Positions 11,451 to 22,789 of a stretch of 64,000 nucleotides of DNA are shown piece by piece. Made by a program: the position numbers and the translations under genes. The notes under the pieces were generated by a model. It had not been told where the DNA came from. It made no database searches and was given only the letters and a program-made list of their open reading frames with translations. Each line of letters opens with the position of its first letter. Position 1 is the stretch's first letter. The stretch is from Girardinichthys multiradiatus (taxonomy: Eukaryota; Chordata; Actinopteri; Cyprinodontiformes; Goodeidae): NCBI RefSeq assembly GCF_021462225.1, contig NC_061804.1, forward strand, positions 7,300,740 to 7,364,739, read 5' to 3'.

Positions 11451-12420
11451 TTGCGATAAAATGTCCTCCTCGTCCACAATATAGGCAAAGACCACCCTCA
11501 AAGCGACGTTGTCGTTCCTCTGGGGAGAGTCGAGTGTGACCAATCTGCATCGGCTCCGGTTCCGCAGATCCCTCTGAAGAGGAAGTGGGTGCGTCGAGGA
11601 AAGTGGTTCGAGGCGCCAGAGAGTGCTGCCACTGTGAATTGTAGTTCCTTTCTGTTTGTCTCTCTCTTAGACGGTTGTCAATGCGGATCGATAGGTTGAT
11701 TAATTCATCCAGTCTTTCGGGTTCATCTCTCAAAACCAACTGGTCCTTTACTTGATCTGCAAGTGAATTAACAAAAATACCCTTGAGTGTCGCTTCATCC
11801 CAACCCACCTCCTGCGCTGTCACCCGGAAGTCGACGGCGAACTCCGCCAACGCTCTCCTTCCCTGTTTGAGGGTGAGTATCTTCTTAGCCGCTGCCTCCT
11901 GCTGGAGTGGTTGATCGAAGACTCTCTTGAAGTGACTGAAAAAAATATCATAACTAAAAGACTCAACAGGGTTAGATGCCAAATAGGCGTGCGCCCAGCG
12001 CAGAGCAGATCCCTTTAGCGAGGTAACAATATAAGTTTTCTTGGAGGCAGCAGTAGGGAAAAGGGAGGGTGAACGACTAAATGCTAATTCACACTGGAGA
12101 GAAAAACCACCAAAGTTATTAGGATTACCATCAAACAGTTCAGACGGACGGAAGTCAGGCTCTCGGATCCCAGAAGATAGAATTGTGGGTGGCTGAGGAT
12201 TCTCTAAACGAGCTGGAGGATTGGAAGAGGCAGGTGAGAGTTTGGTTATGATTTCGCTTAAAGCATGAACCATACCACCAAGTTCTGTGAGATGAGAATC
12301 CGTAGTCCTTTGTTGTTGCAGTAGCTGTTGAAGCATGGTTTCAGTAGATTGTAGCCGTTCCTTTAAGGAAGTCTGTTCATCATCTGAATTGTTCTTCGAC
12401 ATGTTAGATGGCTGGAACAT
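11317..12420 (-). pseudogene. gag: Ty3/gypsy (sushi-like) Gag
   Basis: A 367-codon frame encodes a retrotransposon Gag. The N-terminus (either M1 or M7, MSKNNSDDEQ) holds a coiled-coil-like region of about 50 residues with Q runs. Next is a capsid-type domain (FDGNPNNFGGFSLQCELAF, then LKGSALRWAHAYL and FSHFKRVFDQP), matching the retrotransposon gag domain family related to vertebrate RTL/PEG10 genes. Near residue 295 is EPMQIGHTRLSPEER, followed by one zinc knuckle, CLYCGRGGHFIANA, in which the last cysteine is replaced by alanine. After the knuckle the frame becomes unrelated sequence, consistent with a frameshift before the protease. The start lies directly beside the LTR copy, as expected. 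Gag would form the particle and bind element RNA. With a defective knuckle and no pol, this copy is dead. Confidence 0.88.
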
Positions 12421-12422
12421 AC

Positions 12423-12950
12423 TATCATGAATTGCTTAAATAGTCGAAGTAGAACAAAACCAGAGGATGAAACAGACTCAGCACACAAGATAAGATGCTA
12501 AATGAGGTTTATTTCTACTGTAGACTTTGTTTAAGGAATCTTGAGTTGGAGTTGTCCAGAAGCCAGAGGAGGAGGAGGTAAACCCAGGAATCCAAGGAGA
12601 GAGAGAGAGTACTGGTGATGAGAATATTTACAGTGCAGTCCTTAGGAGGGAGTATTACCAGATGTTGGCAGGCAGGCAGGTAGGCCAATAGGCAGGTCGA
12701 CAGGCAGACAGGCAGGCAGACGGATAGGCAGACAGACAGGAGTCCACATAACTGAGGTTATGTTCCAGCAAAGGTCTGTATCAGCAGCTACCTTAAGAAG
12801 CCCATGAGCTCATTAGGAGAATGCAGACAATGAGCTGCCAGAACCAACCAGAAGGGGAGGAGCAGAGATCCTACAACCAAGAAATGAACTTCAGCTGTCT
12901 CTACTCCTGTTCCCTTTTACCTCCTTCCCCACAGGTGAGTTCAATTTCTG
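12423..12950 (-). repeat. 5' LTR of Ty3/gypsy element
   Basis: The portion 12423 to about 12735 repeats 10831-11132 and lies immediately upstream of gag on the minus strand. It carries the same polyadenylation motif and a longer GGCA-type tract. Beyond 12745 the sequence has no partner because the other LTR is truncated, so the outer boundary is estimated. A TTCTTAAGG promoter-like motif lies near 12790-12800 on the minus strand. I could not fix a target duplication. Confidence 0.65.
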
Positions 12951-12959
12951 CTCATCAAC

Positions 12960-14180
12960 TCCTCTGCAGCAGCGGGCCTTCTTGTTCACCACACTATCAT
13001 TAAGCCACTTTGGATGGATCTCAAACAGCAGTTCATGCAAGAGAGACAGAGAAGTTATAGAAACTGAAGGGTTTTTTATTTCAAAAAGGGGCAGCTTTAC
13101 CAACTGAGAAAATAAACTGTCTCATCCAGGACTCCCACAAAAAGGAAGAATACATTCTGTTAAGGACCAGGATAGGTACTTTTGATCAGGGTCATTTGGA
13201 TAGTTGCTGTTGTCTTCACCCAACTCCTAACCATGAGTTACAAAAACCTTTTGTAGAAAAATGGTCAAACAACCAGGTATGCAAACGTATTAGTCCAGCT
13301 GTATAAAGGTGCAAATAAGAATGACCAAATTCCAGAAAACAAAAAAATTATTTTTGGGCATAAAACTCTTCAAAAAAACAGATCTGATTGGCTCCTCTAA
13401 CAACTTTATGGTATTTCTTGAGTAAAAATGAAAGAAAACTGATGACATTTGGAGAAGTGATCAAACAGACCACGGCTGACCCTGCAAGCCTTACATCAGA
13501 GCTGTAAGGCTGCAGGGACCCCTCTCGGCTGCTTAGGACTGTAGATTTCTTAGATACTCTCATCCTCTGGGACACCCTGACCAAGTTAGACTCCACAACT
13601 GTGAAAAAATGGACAAAAGAATTTGGACATTGTTAATTTGTCAACCCAGAATGCAAACACCTATAGACAACTTAGTTCATTTTAGCTCTTTTTTTCTCTC
13701 TTGGTCCTCGCTAGAGTTGTAGTTCTAGAAATAAGTGTAGGGTTGGAGAATAAACCTCAGGGTTAATTCAGGAAAAGAAGGAGGGGTGAATTAATATTTC
13801 TATGCAGAGGTGGAAAATAGCATATAAACCTCAGAATGAGAGGTTTGTGTGATAAAGAAGTGTCTGAAACCAAGTATCAGAAAGATTTATTTATTCAGGA
13901 ACACAGGGAAGGAGAGAAGAGGGCTTTAAGGAAATGTGTGGGGAGTTTTCAGCATTGAGGTACTGCGCTGGGAGATTTCGAGGCTAAGTAAATTTGCAGA
14001 AAACAAAAGTGGAATTTGAAAAAAGAAGCTTAAGAAGCTTATTATAAAATTTTTTCATCACCAATCCTCAAAACAAATATTTTTTTCTACAGAGGGGAGG
14101 AGATGAAGGGAAGGGGGGTGGGGTTAGTTGATTTTTCTATGCTATTTTCCTTTTTCTCTTTTTTTCAAAGGATGTAAAAA
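12960..14180. other. Intergenic stretch
   Basis: No supported gene. The part 13140-13620 has the texture of an old DNA transposon but no decisive motif. The 82-residue minus-strand frame at 13348-13596 has no recognisable domain. Confidence 0.3.
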
Positions 14181-14184
14181 TGAT

Positions 14185-14400
14185 TGAAATCCCAGCAGGC
14201 CTCATTACCACGGCCCTCCGGAGAGCCGGCGCCGGGGCTTAAGGTCTTCAAGTAACGATTGAAACATGATTTGTATTAAAGCCAACAATCTTCCTCGCCA
14301 GAGCATCAAATTAGCAAAAACCTCTGGTGAAGAAAGGAAGCGCTATCACCAAAGTGTAATTGTCTGTGATGCCTGGAGCCCTGGATAACGTTGCAAGCTG
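14185..14400. other. GC-richer block, candidate conserved non-coding element
   Basis: A sudden GC-rich core (around 14210-14240, with CCGGCGCCGG) sits in AT-rich DNA. It continues with a compositionally even, low-repeat stretch that has no open frame. Blocks of this kind in fish gene deserts are often conserved enhancers, but conservation cannot be seen from one sequence. Confidence 0.25.
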
Positions 14401-14929
14401 AGATGCTCTCATGGAAAGTTTACAGACAACACTGTTGTAGCTAACAACTGACATTCCTGTTTCTATACCACTGATTTACACCATTGAAGAACAGCTTGAG
14501 AGGCCAGATGGTTTCCTCTGCATTGTTTTCATCTTTTCTGGATCTGTCATAGTTTAAGAAATCCACTGAAGCTGATGAAGAAAGGTTGTGCTCTGCAGAA
14601 TAGCTCAGTGAACAAGCTGGAAGTCTTTGATGCCCAGAATCAGAATTCCCAAAGGAGGTTGCAGAGTGGCATCAGTGTTTGAATAATCAAGGCTTTGTTT
14701 TTCCTGTTTGTTAATGGGCAAGATTTAGCCTAACAAATCCCAGCCTTTTGCTTCAAAGTACATTGGTTCAGATAGAACCTTGCCTTCGATAGACACCCTC
14801 CATTCAGACATAGTGGATCTAATGGAATTACACACCCTGCTAAAATGCCAGGTTTTTTTGTGATGTAATAAAAGAGGTCATGATAAATAATTCCCACACC
14901 TTTTCCACCTTTAATGTGATGTATATCTT

Positions 14930-15860
14930 GTACAATCCAACAGAAATCAAATCTCTTTGGAGAAACAATTGAACATTATAAAAGGTGGACTACATAAGTC
15001 AAAGTTCAGCTGTCTTAGTTGGATTTTCCTCACTCTTTCTTAATTTTATCCATTAGCTAAAGTCACAGCTTGAAGAAAGGTTACAGTGGATCATAGAGAT
15101 CTTATTATACAAAGGTATAAAAAGAAAAGGTAGAGGGAGAAAAAATTCAGCAGCCTTTATACACAGTGGCCTAGTGGTTAATAAAACTGCAACAAGATGG
15201 AAACTGGTCATGGAAGCTGCAAAGATAGCAGCAGTAATGCACAAACGTCCAGAGTGTTGTGTTCAACCTGTTTGTGTCAACAGTCTCCTGTATTCTCCAA
15301 ACTTCTGGACTAAAGAGTAGAGTTGCAAGACAGAAGCCTTTCCAACCATCTTTGGAAAATGTGACTAAAAGCCTTGGAGGCTGTGTTTTGATCAGATGAA
15401 AACAAAGTTGAGCCTTTGGAACAAAAACAGTACTGAATCAAGAAGAATAAGATCAATTCCAGGTGAAAGATGGTAGTGGAAGCATCATGCTGTGGGGTTT
15501 CCTTCAGATGAAACTGTGGTTTTTGTCAAGATGGATGAAAGTAAGACCAGGTCGGATTAGCAGTTAGTTCTGACTCAAACCTTTCAAGTGTCAACTGGAA
15601 CACTGAGCATGAAGATGATTTCAACAAATAATTACTGAGAGGAAAATGTAAGTTTTGCAATGACCTAAGTACAGTATGAAATCTGACTGAAGGGGTTAAC
15701 TGAAGACTGAAGTGGATAAGAGATATCTAAGAGGTTTGCAGAACTTTTGCAAGGGAGAGTAGGAAAATGTTGCCAACTCCAGGTTAGAGATGTTGAAAGA
15801 TTCCTACTAAAAACCTGAATGCTGAAAGTAAATAAAAAGTTTTCTCAACAGTTCTACTTT
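14930..15860 (+). pseudogene. Degraded Tc1/mariner-like transposon
   Basis: The plus strand retains scattered transposase blocks. Near 15395-15425 is a DETKLSL-like segment equivalent to the first catalytic aspartate block. Near 15480-15500 is GSIMLWGFL, equivalent to SVMVWG. Upstream at 15060-15230 is a degraded N-terminal half. Many stops break the frame, and 14400-14930 just before it shows nothing. This is an old fossil. Confidence 0.55.
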
Positions 15861-17700
15861 AACCCCTTTATGACTATTGTCACAAAATCACCTGAACTCC
15901 TTGTCATTCTGCTGTAACTCCATGTCAAGGCTATGTTTAGCAACGTCAATAAAATAATGTATATACATGAGACTGTAAAACGTGTATAATTACTAATATG
16001 CTCAATTATGCATAATGCTGCATCATACCTCAGCTTTACCTTTTTTCCTGCAAAATTTAAATGAACAACCTCTAATGTAGCATCTGTTTCACAGCAAACA
16101 CACATTTTTTATATAAGCCCAATTGTTAATAAAGTCAGGCAATATGTGGTCTACATCAGGGTTTTCTCTTTAACAGATTTGCTTGTTTTCCGCTTGATTT
16201 GCAAGGAATTTTTGAGTGTATTTTTCTTTAACCACTAACTTACAAATCTGTGGATTTTGAAAACCACAGTCAATTAGCTTAAGTTTGAATGAAGATGGAG
16301 TTTATACCATTATATATGCCAACACAGAAATTTATATTCAGATGCTTAAGGATCATCTAATCAATATATATCAATACAAACAACTTTGCCTCAAAGATAA
16401 GGATGGATCAAACTTCTAAACCTTGCAGCTGTAACCTTGTCCAGCTCGGTTTTGGGTTTATTGATATTTATCGTCAGAGGAAAATGTATAGCTGAAGACA
16501 TTTATTATTCCAACACGATACAATGACAATATTCCTTTATTGTCAGAACCAGTCTAAAACTTCACGTGCATAACAGTACTAGTGTTTACAGACATATATA
16601 TATACAGACACAGACAACACAGCAGCAACGGTGCCTATCGAGCTTAGAATGACAGATGTAAATGAAAATGGAGCAACAGGGGAGCAGGTAGAAGGAAAAA
16701 GGCTAGATGCATGTGTTAAAGAAGGGTGCAGAAGTTGAGAAATCATTGAAAGATGATAGAATGATACAGGAAGATAAAGATCGCCTAACTGATGTAATAA
16801 CGTTGTGGCAGACTCTCAAGGTTATCACATCGTTGAAGGCAAACTTTCTCTCACTCCATGTTTCTGTTCCTCAGCATCCTCAGGATTCTTCTTTACTGCA
16901 TGAAATAATCGTTGCAATGCCTCCTTTCTTAGGATTTTCCCCATCTGTTACCCCCTTTCTTTTACATCCTTTATCTCTTCTGGTCATTTATGAACCGGTT
17001 TCAGTTTCATTTACATCTTGATCTTGCTTGTCTACCCTCTGCCTAACTTTTTGGTTTTCTCTCTTAAAAATCTTTGCCCTTCACTTTTTTTCCTCATGTC
17101 CCTCCTGGGTCTGACCCACAGACCAGCTGACGATTCCGTTGAGAAACGAAGAGAAAGAAAAGAAGGAATGCAGCTCGCGTCGTTACGCGCTCCTTTCCCT
17201 GCTCCTTATGTCTCCTCCTACCTCTCTGTGTTTGTCTGTATGAATGGAAACCTTTGAAGGGGGAGAAAAGGAGCCGTTATTGATCGGGCAGCTGGACCCC
17301 CGCTGCATTGTGAGCATACCTCCCACCTCTATCACTCTGGCGGATCAATAACTCCCAGGTCAGAGCGGGAATCGAAGTGAATTTGGTTTAGGGCTCAACA
17401 AGGAAGAGGCATAATAAGGAGGAGGAAGCAGAGAGGGAGCAGGAGAGGGTGAGGATGGTTTCAGTGATGAGCAGAATGATAAGAGACTGACTGTTGACTG
17501 AAGTTTTCAACGATAATGATGGCAAGATGAAACTTTTTAGACAGTTTTTCAAATCTTCCTATCAAAAATAGTAAGCGGTATGGCAAAGGAAGTAACAAAT
17601 ATGCATAGATCACTGTTAAAATATTACAAGAAAGATTTGTCAAATCTCCTTTAGATGTTCTGTACAGCTGAAACCAGATATGTCCATACACTGCATAAAA
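15860..17700. other. Intergenic stretch
   Basis: No supported gene. A short AT dinucleotide run lies near 16590-16605. A GC-richer block at about 17120-17400 (with GTTATTGATCGGGCAGC near 17275) is low in repeats and could be a non-coding conserved element. That is unproven. Confidence 0.3.
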
Positions 17701-17727
17701 AGACAAACTTTATTTTACCCACTGACA

Positions 17728-19023
17728 TTAAATCAGAATCAGAATCAGAAAAGCTTTATTGCCAAGTACGTTTTTGGACATACAAGGAATTTGTTTTGGT
17801 GTAGTCGGTGCAATACAGTACAAATTAAACAGTATAAACATATCTACAATATAATCTAAATATATGTGCACAGTTTTAAGTGAGTGAGAGTAAATGTAGA
17901 GCAGTATAGGATGCCAGAGCGGTACAACTGTGCAGGTGATCATTGTGCAAGGTATGGCAGTGCAAGTAAAGCAGGAGTCCGAGCCAGAGGGGAGAGTCTC
18001 AAAGAGTCTGTGACCAGGGTGGGAGGGATCAGCCAGAATCTTCCCTGCCCGCTTCAGGGTCCTGGAGGTGTACAGTTCCTGGAGCGACAGTAGACTGCAG
18101 CCAATCACCTTCTCAGCAGACCGAATGACACGCTGCAGCCTGCCCTTATCCTTGGCTGTAGCAGCGGCGTACCAGATGGTGATGGAGGAGGTGAGGATGG
18201 ACTCAATGATGGCTGTGTAGAAGTGCACCATCATAGTCTTTGGCAGGTTGAATTTCTTCAGCTGCCGCAGGAAGAACATCCTCTGCTGGGCTTTCTTGAT
18301 GAGGGAGCTGATGTTTGGCTCCCACTTGAGATCCTGGGAGATGATGGTTCCCAGGAAGCGGAAAGATTCCACAGTGTCAATTGTGGAGTCAGAGAGGGTG
18401 ATGGGGGCAGGTGGGGCTGGGTTCTGCCTGAAGTCCACAACCATCTCTACTGTCTTTAGAGCGTTGAGCTCAAGGTTGTTCTGGCTGCACCAGTCCAACA
18501 GATGGTCCACCTCCCATCTGTACACGGACTCGTCACCATCAGAGATGAGTCCAATCAGGGTGGTGTCGTCCGCAAACTTCAGAAGCTTGACAGACTGGTG
18601 ACTGGAGGTGCAGCTGTTGGTGTACAGGGAGAAGAGCAGAGGAGAGAGAACACAGCCTTGTGGGGAACCGGTGCTGATGGTCAGGGAGTCAGAGATGTGC
18701 TTCCCCAGCCTCACACGTTGCTTCCTGTCAGACAGGAAGTCAGTGATCCACCTGCAGGTGGAGTCGGGCACACTCAGCTGGGAGAGCTTCTCCTGGAGCA
18801 GAGCTGGGACGATGGTGTTGAAGGCAGAGCTGAAATCCACAAACAGGATCCTGGCATAGGTTCCTGTGGAGTCCAGGTGCCGGAGGATGAAGTGAAGGGC
18901 TAGGTTGACTGCATCGTCTACAGACCTGTTGGCTCTGTAGGCAAACTGCAGGGGGTCCAGGAGGGGTTCGGTGATGTCTTTTAGGTGTGAGAGCACAAGG
19001 CGCTCAAAGAACTTCATCACCAC
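17728..19023 (-). pseudogene. LINE ORF2 reverse transcriptase domain
   Basis: This carries the reverse transcriptase core: FERLVLSHL, QFAYR, motif A FVDFSSAFNTI (about residues 61-71), motif B STGSPQGCVLSPLLFSLYTN (about 118-137) and motif C FADD (about 150-153, near 18570). Then come EMVVDFR, ESFRFLGTIIS and the thumb region (FFLRQLKKFNLP, FYTAIIESIL). All catalytic aspartates are present. After LFETLPSG the frame passes directly into 3' UTR sequence, so the usual arginine-rich C-terminal end is deleted. The enzyme would copy its own RNA at a nicked target. This copy is defective because it is separated from its endonuclease. Confidence 0.92.
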
Positions 19024-19144
19024 AGAGGTTAGGGCGACGGGTCTGAAGTCATTAAGCCCTGTGGTCCTTGGCTTAATGACTTAACTCTCCAGTGAGAGTT
19101 AAAAATATCTGTGAAGACTGGAGACAGCTGATCAGCGCAGTGCT

Positions 19145-20140
19145 TCAGGCTGGCTGGTGAGACAGAATCCGGTCCAGCAGCTTTCCGGGGGTTCTGTCTC
19201 CTCTCCTGAAGAGTTTGTTGACGTCCCTCTCCTGGATGGAAAGAGCCGTCCCCGGCGTGGGTAGGGGGCTGGTGGGGGGGAACTTCAGGGTGGGGGTTGG
19301 AGGTGCCAAGGCCCCTCTCGAGGTTGGAGAGATGGGGGTGGTGGATTGTGGCTGCAGCTGTTGGGGGGCGTCGTGGGGGATGGTTGCAGGACTGTCCCTT
19401 TGTCTTTCAAAGCGGCAGTAGAACTCGTTCAGGTCGTTGGCGAGGCGTCGGTCGTTGATGGAGTGGGGGGCTTTCGGCTTGTCATTGGTGATCTGCCTGA
19501 GCCCTTTCCACACAGACGCAGAGTCGTTGGCTGAGAACTGGTTTTGGAGCTTCTCAGAGTACAGTCGTTTGGCCTCTTTCACTGCCTTGCCAAACTTGTA
19601 CTTTGTCTCTCTGTATATATCTTTGTCCCCACTCCTGAAGGCCTCTTCCTTATCCAGTCTTAACCTTCTGAGTTTGGCTGTGAACCAGGGTTTGTCGTTG
19701 TTGTAACTCACCCTGGTGCATGATGGTTCACAGCTGTCCTCACAGAAGCTGATGTAGGAAGTCACAGCCTCTGTGTACTCATCCAGACTGTTGGTAGTAG
19801 TCCTGAACACATCCCAGTCCGTACAGCCTAAACACGCCTGGAGATTCTCCACAGCCTCACTGCTCCACTTCCTTGTCGTCCTCACAACAGGTTTGCAGAG
19901 CTTTAGTTTCTGCCTGTATGCAGGAATCAAGTGGACCATGATGTGGTCGGATTGGCCCAGTGCAGCACGTGGGATGGCGGGATAAGCGTCTCTGATGGTG
20001 GTGTAACAGTGATCCAGAATGTTGTCTTCTCTGGTCGGACATTTTATAAACTGTCTATATTTGGGGAGTTCGTGGGTGAGATTACCTTTGTTAAAGTCGC
20101 CAACGACGATAATTAAGGAGTCCGGAATGGTCTGCTCCAC
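19145..20140 (-). pseudogene. LINE ORF2 N-terminal part: endonuclease end and linker
   Basis: The frame holds the C-terminal end of an apurinic-type endonuclease: GDFN near residue 13, and LGQSDH near residue 62, the catalytic aspartate-histidine pair. It is followed by a basic linker (PWFTAKLRRLRLDKEEAF, KFGKAVKEAKRLYSEKL) and a proline-rich spacer that leads to the reverse transcriptase. In L2-clade elements this domain nicks the target DNA for priming. The frame opens with a GTG codon only because the copy is truncated there, so no true start is present. It ends by frame loss just before the rearranged patch that separates it from the reverse transcriptase. Confidence 0.9.
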
Positions 20141-20189
20141 ACTCAGTATCTGGTGGAATCAGATGGATTCCTAAAATTTATTCTGTCTG

Positions 20190-20660
20190 ATAAACAGAAG
20201 AATATTGAAAATGATTGCAGATGTTTTTAATCAGTTTTTTATTACATTTTTTCAGAAGTCTACAAGTATTTCCTTAGTGTTTCATAGATAGTTCTGATCC
20301 ATTCCTCCTGACAGAACTGGTTAAACCGGGTCAGGTTTATATTCCACCTTGCTCAGACACACCTTTTCAGGCCTTCCCAGTAGGTTCTAAGGGACACAGA
20401 TCAGGGCTTTATGATGGCCACTTTAAAACAGGCTTTGCTGTCCTTAAGTCACTTTTTGACTAATTTGGCTGAAGGATTCTGTAGTTTCTGAAGATTGTTT
20501 CTGGATGTTTCAATAGTTCCACATTTTTCTTTTTTTTTTTTTTCATCAAACCATCTAGATTCTTTTTCTCGGACTTCACACATCAAACTTCCCAATTTAG
20601 ATGTGTTTGAAGAAATCATAAAAAGCTTGGAACTTGACTTGGTCTTTAACATTAGTGACT
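20190..20660 (-). pseudogene. Possible degraded Tc1/mariner-like transposon
   Basis: The plus-strand text around 20330-20460 (AGGGCTTTATGATGGCCACTT and neighbours) resembles the antisense of the PDLNPIE region of a Tc1-like transposase, here on the minus strand. The frame is destroyed. The call rests on this short block only. Confidence 0.4.
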
Positions 20661-21230
20661 CATAACTTCACCTGTAATTTAGCCTTTTGACTTGACAATG
20701 CTTGACATCATGCACCAAACAAAAATTGTGCACCTCATACATTTCCTAATTTGACTAACGTTATTTGACAATAAGTAGCCAGAATTAAATCTAACATCCA
20801 GTGACTTTGCAGAAGAGAAGCATAAATAATTACAATAAAAAACAGCTTATATTAACTATTAAAAACAAATCTGGCTTAATGACCAATTACTTGTTTTACT
20901 TTCTACTTGCATTTTTAGAGGTTAGAGAGTCATTTCGCATACATGAAGTGTTGCTGGTTTTTATTTCAAGTTTAAAAAAACTGAAATAATTATAAAAATA
21001 AGGAAATATAATCACATCACATCAAGGTGGTACCATTAGTTTTCTCTCACATACAGTGCAAATATTCCCCATAAAGTAGGTGAGTAGCTACTAATAGCTT
21101 TTTTTTTAAAGTTTATTAAAATTTTACTTTAATTTACATAAAATGCAAAACTATATAGTGTTACAGAGTTGCCTCCTCTCCAGAGAGAAATATTTGATTT
21201 TATGTTAAGAAAATATGAGCCTAAAAGTGC
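20660..21230. other. Intergenic stretch
   Basis: Strongly AT-rich. No feature that I can support. Confidence 0.3.
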
Positions 21231-21234
21231 ATTC

Positions 21235-21380
21235 ATTGATTTCCGTCTAACTTTTCTGTACTTTCCATTATGTTGTCCTTATGTTTTGTTTTGTCACTGC
21301 AATGTTCTTTTTTCATCATGTAAAGCACTTTGAATTGTCTTGTTGCTGAAATGTTTTATACAAATAAACTTGCCTTACTT
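21235..21380 (+). repeat. L2-type LINE 3' UTR fragment
   Basis: A GTAAAGCACTTTGAATTG block is followed by CTTGTTGCTGAAATG and an ACAAATAAACTTGCC tail at about 21360-21375. It parallels the tail of the retroelement at 980-1057, so both belong to the same L2-like tail family. There is no coding part. Confidence 0.6.
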
Positions 21381-21599
21381 TAAAGTATAAATCTTACAAA
21401 AATATGTTGTCTTTCTTTGAAAGGCAATGTTTGAATAAAGGTTTGGTTAGTAAAAAAGGAACAGAGATATTTAAATCCTGCTGCTATCGTACTAGATTAA
21501 TATTATGAAATGCAGATTATTTTCAGGTTTCATAAACTCAGTTTTAATTTCTGCTTGTTCTAATCAATAAATAAATCTGTGTAAAATAATTGTTTGACC

Positions 21600-22340
21600 C
21601 TTCGGCAAAACATGATTTAGAACTTCAATCATACCAGTGCGACATTTTCTGTAAACACCTCATGGGGGATTTTGGCTGATTCCTCAGTAGAAATTCTGAA
21701 TCCTTTCATTTTTTGACTCGTTGTAGGCAACTCAAAGCTTCAAATCTAATTTCTTAAAGACAGACATGTAGACTGGTTGTTTCACTCCATGACCTAAATA
21801 TGATTATTTTTTAGCCACAACTTTGCTGCTTTGGTGGAATATTTTGGGCCATGGTCTTGCTCAAAGACCTATCTATGTAGGAAAAAGGCTCTTGTGCAAG
21901 ATTGTAAGATTCTTGGTCCTGTGTGTTTGGCTTTAAATACAATGAAGTCTATGCCAAACCAAACCAAATCCTGTTCTCCTAAAACCACATCAGTTTGTCC
22001 CAAGTGCTGTTTTAGTCCGTTCAAGGTTCTTACATGTACCGCTTATAGCAGGAGGCTGTAAAATTAAAATATGAAATATTGTATGAAGTTAACAATGGTG
22101 GTCTTGGTGACTGTGGTGCCAACTGCCTTCAGATTGTCAACAAAATCTTCATCTGTAGTCAAGGGCTGATTTCTCACCTCTACAATTTCTGTCCTTTCCA
22201 AATAATCACATTAACAGCGGTTACCTTCTCACCAAGCTTCTAGCTGATGGTTTTGTCTTATCTTGTCCTTGACATCCTTGGACAGCCCTTTGGTCCTGAT
22301 CATGGTGGTGGAGAGGTTAAGGTCAGTAGTATCTGGAAGT
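21600..22340 (-). pseudogene. Degraded DNA transposon
   Basis: A block near 22250-22330 (CCTTGACATCCTTGGACAG, then TGGTCCTGATCATGGTGGTG) has the style of antisense transposase sequence common in fish Tc1/mariner fossils. A plausible body extends back to about 21600. No frame survives and no inverted repeats are paired. The family is uncertain. Confidence 0.4.
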
Positions 22341-22724
22341 GATTGATCAGTCGACTAAGGACTATTTATTTCATTTTCAGTTACCAAACTCCGGAGGGGT
22401 TCTAAAATGTATTTCCTTTTGCTAAATAAGTAAGCAACTTTATTAAACACACCCATAAACACTTCATGATGTCTACTGACATCCAATTAAATAAAAAGAC
22501 AGATAATGTGCAGACACACTTTTAGAGCCCAAATATTGCAGTGAAACAGGAAGAGATTAAGTTTTTGCAGCAAACATCTCCTCTCTTTTCTTTGTTGTCC
22601 ATTGCAGAAAGATGTGTCAAAACCCCAGACTCTCAGGGGTGGGGAGTGTGTGTGTTTGTGTTGATGATGTTGCCTTGATCAAGCCTCAATCTAGGGGATA
22701 ACACCCCCTTTATACAACTCACAC

Positions 22725-22726
<2 letters not shown>

Positions 22727-22783
<57 letters not shown>
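22727..22783. repeat. CA dinucleotide microsatellite
   Basis: An uninterrupted run of about 28 AC units. It generates spurious CVCV-type frames on the minus strand. Confidence 0.97.
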
Positions 22784-22786
<3 letters not shown>

Positions 22787-22789
22787 CCC

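Larger units (their letters stand above)
10831..12950 (-). mobile_element. Ty3/gypsy retrotransposon with internal pol deletion
   Basis: The order on the minus strand is LTR, gag, partial protease, truncated LTR. Reverse transcriptase, RNase H and integrase are all missing. The simplest account is a deletion joining the protease gene to the inside of the 3' LTR. The element abuts the envelope remnant at 10830. It may have inserted into an older retrovirus, but no surface-subunit coding resumes visibly on the other side. Confidence 0.75.
17728..20145 (-). mobile_element. L2-type LINE, 5'-truncated, minus strand
   Basis: The copy runs from within the endonuclease domain (about 20145) to a 3' tail of repeated TTCTGA units at 17730-17750. 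A polyadenylation-like AATAAAGC motif lies just before the tail on the coding strand. The 5' part of the endonuclease and any first ORF are missing, which is typical of incomplete target-primed reverse transcription. The coding region is broken once at 19048-19102 (see findings) and lacks roughly the last 60 residues of the ORF. I could not identify a target duplication. Confidence 0.9.

Noticed and set aside
18223..18903. Several plus-strand frames of 78-133 residues
   Set aside because: They are antisense to the LINE reverse transcriptase, and the minus strand has the real motifs.
19215..20116. Plus-strand frames of 61-89 residues
   Set aside because: Antisense shadows of the LINE endonuclease and linker region.
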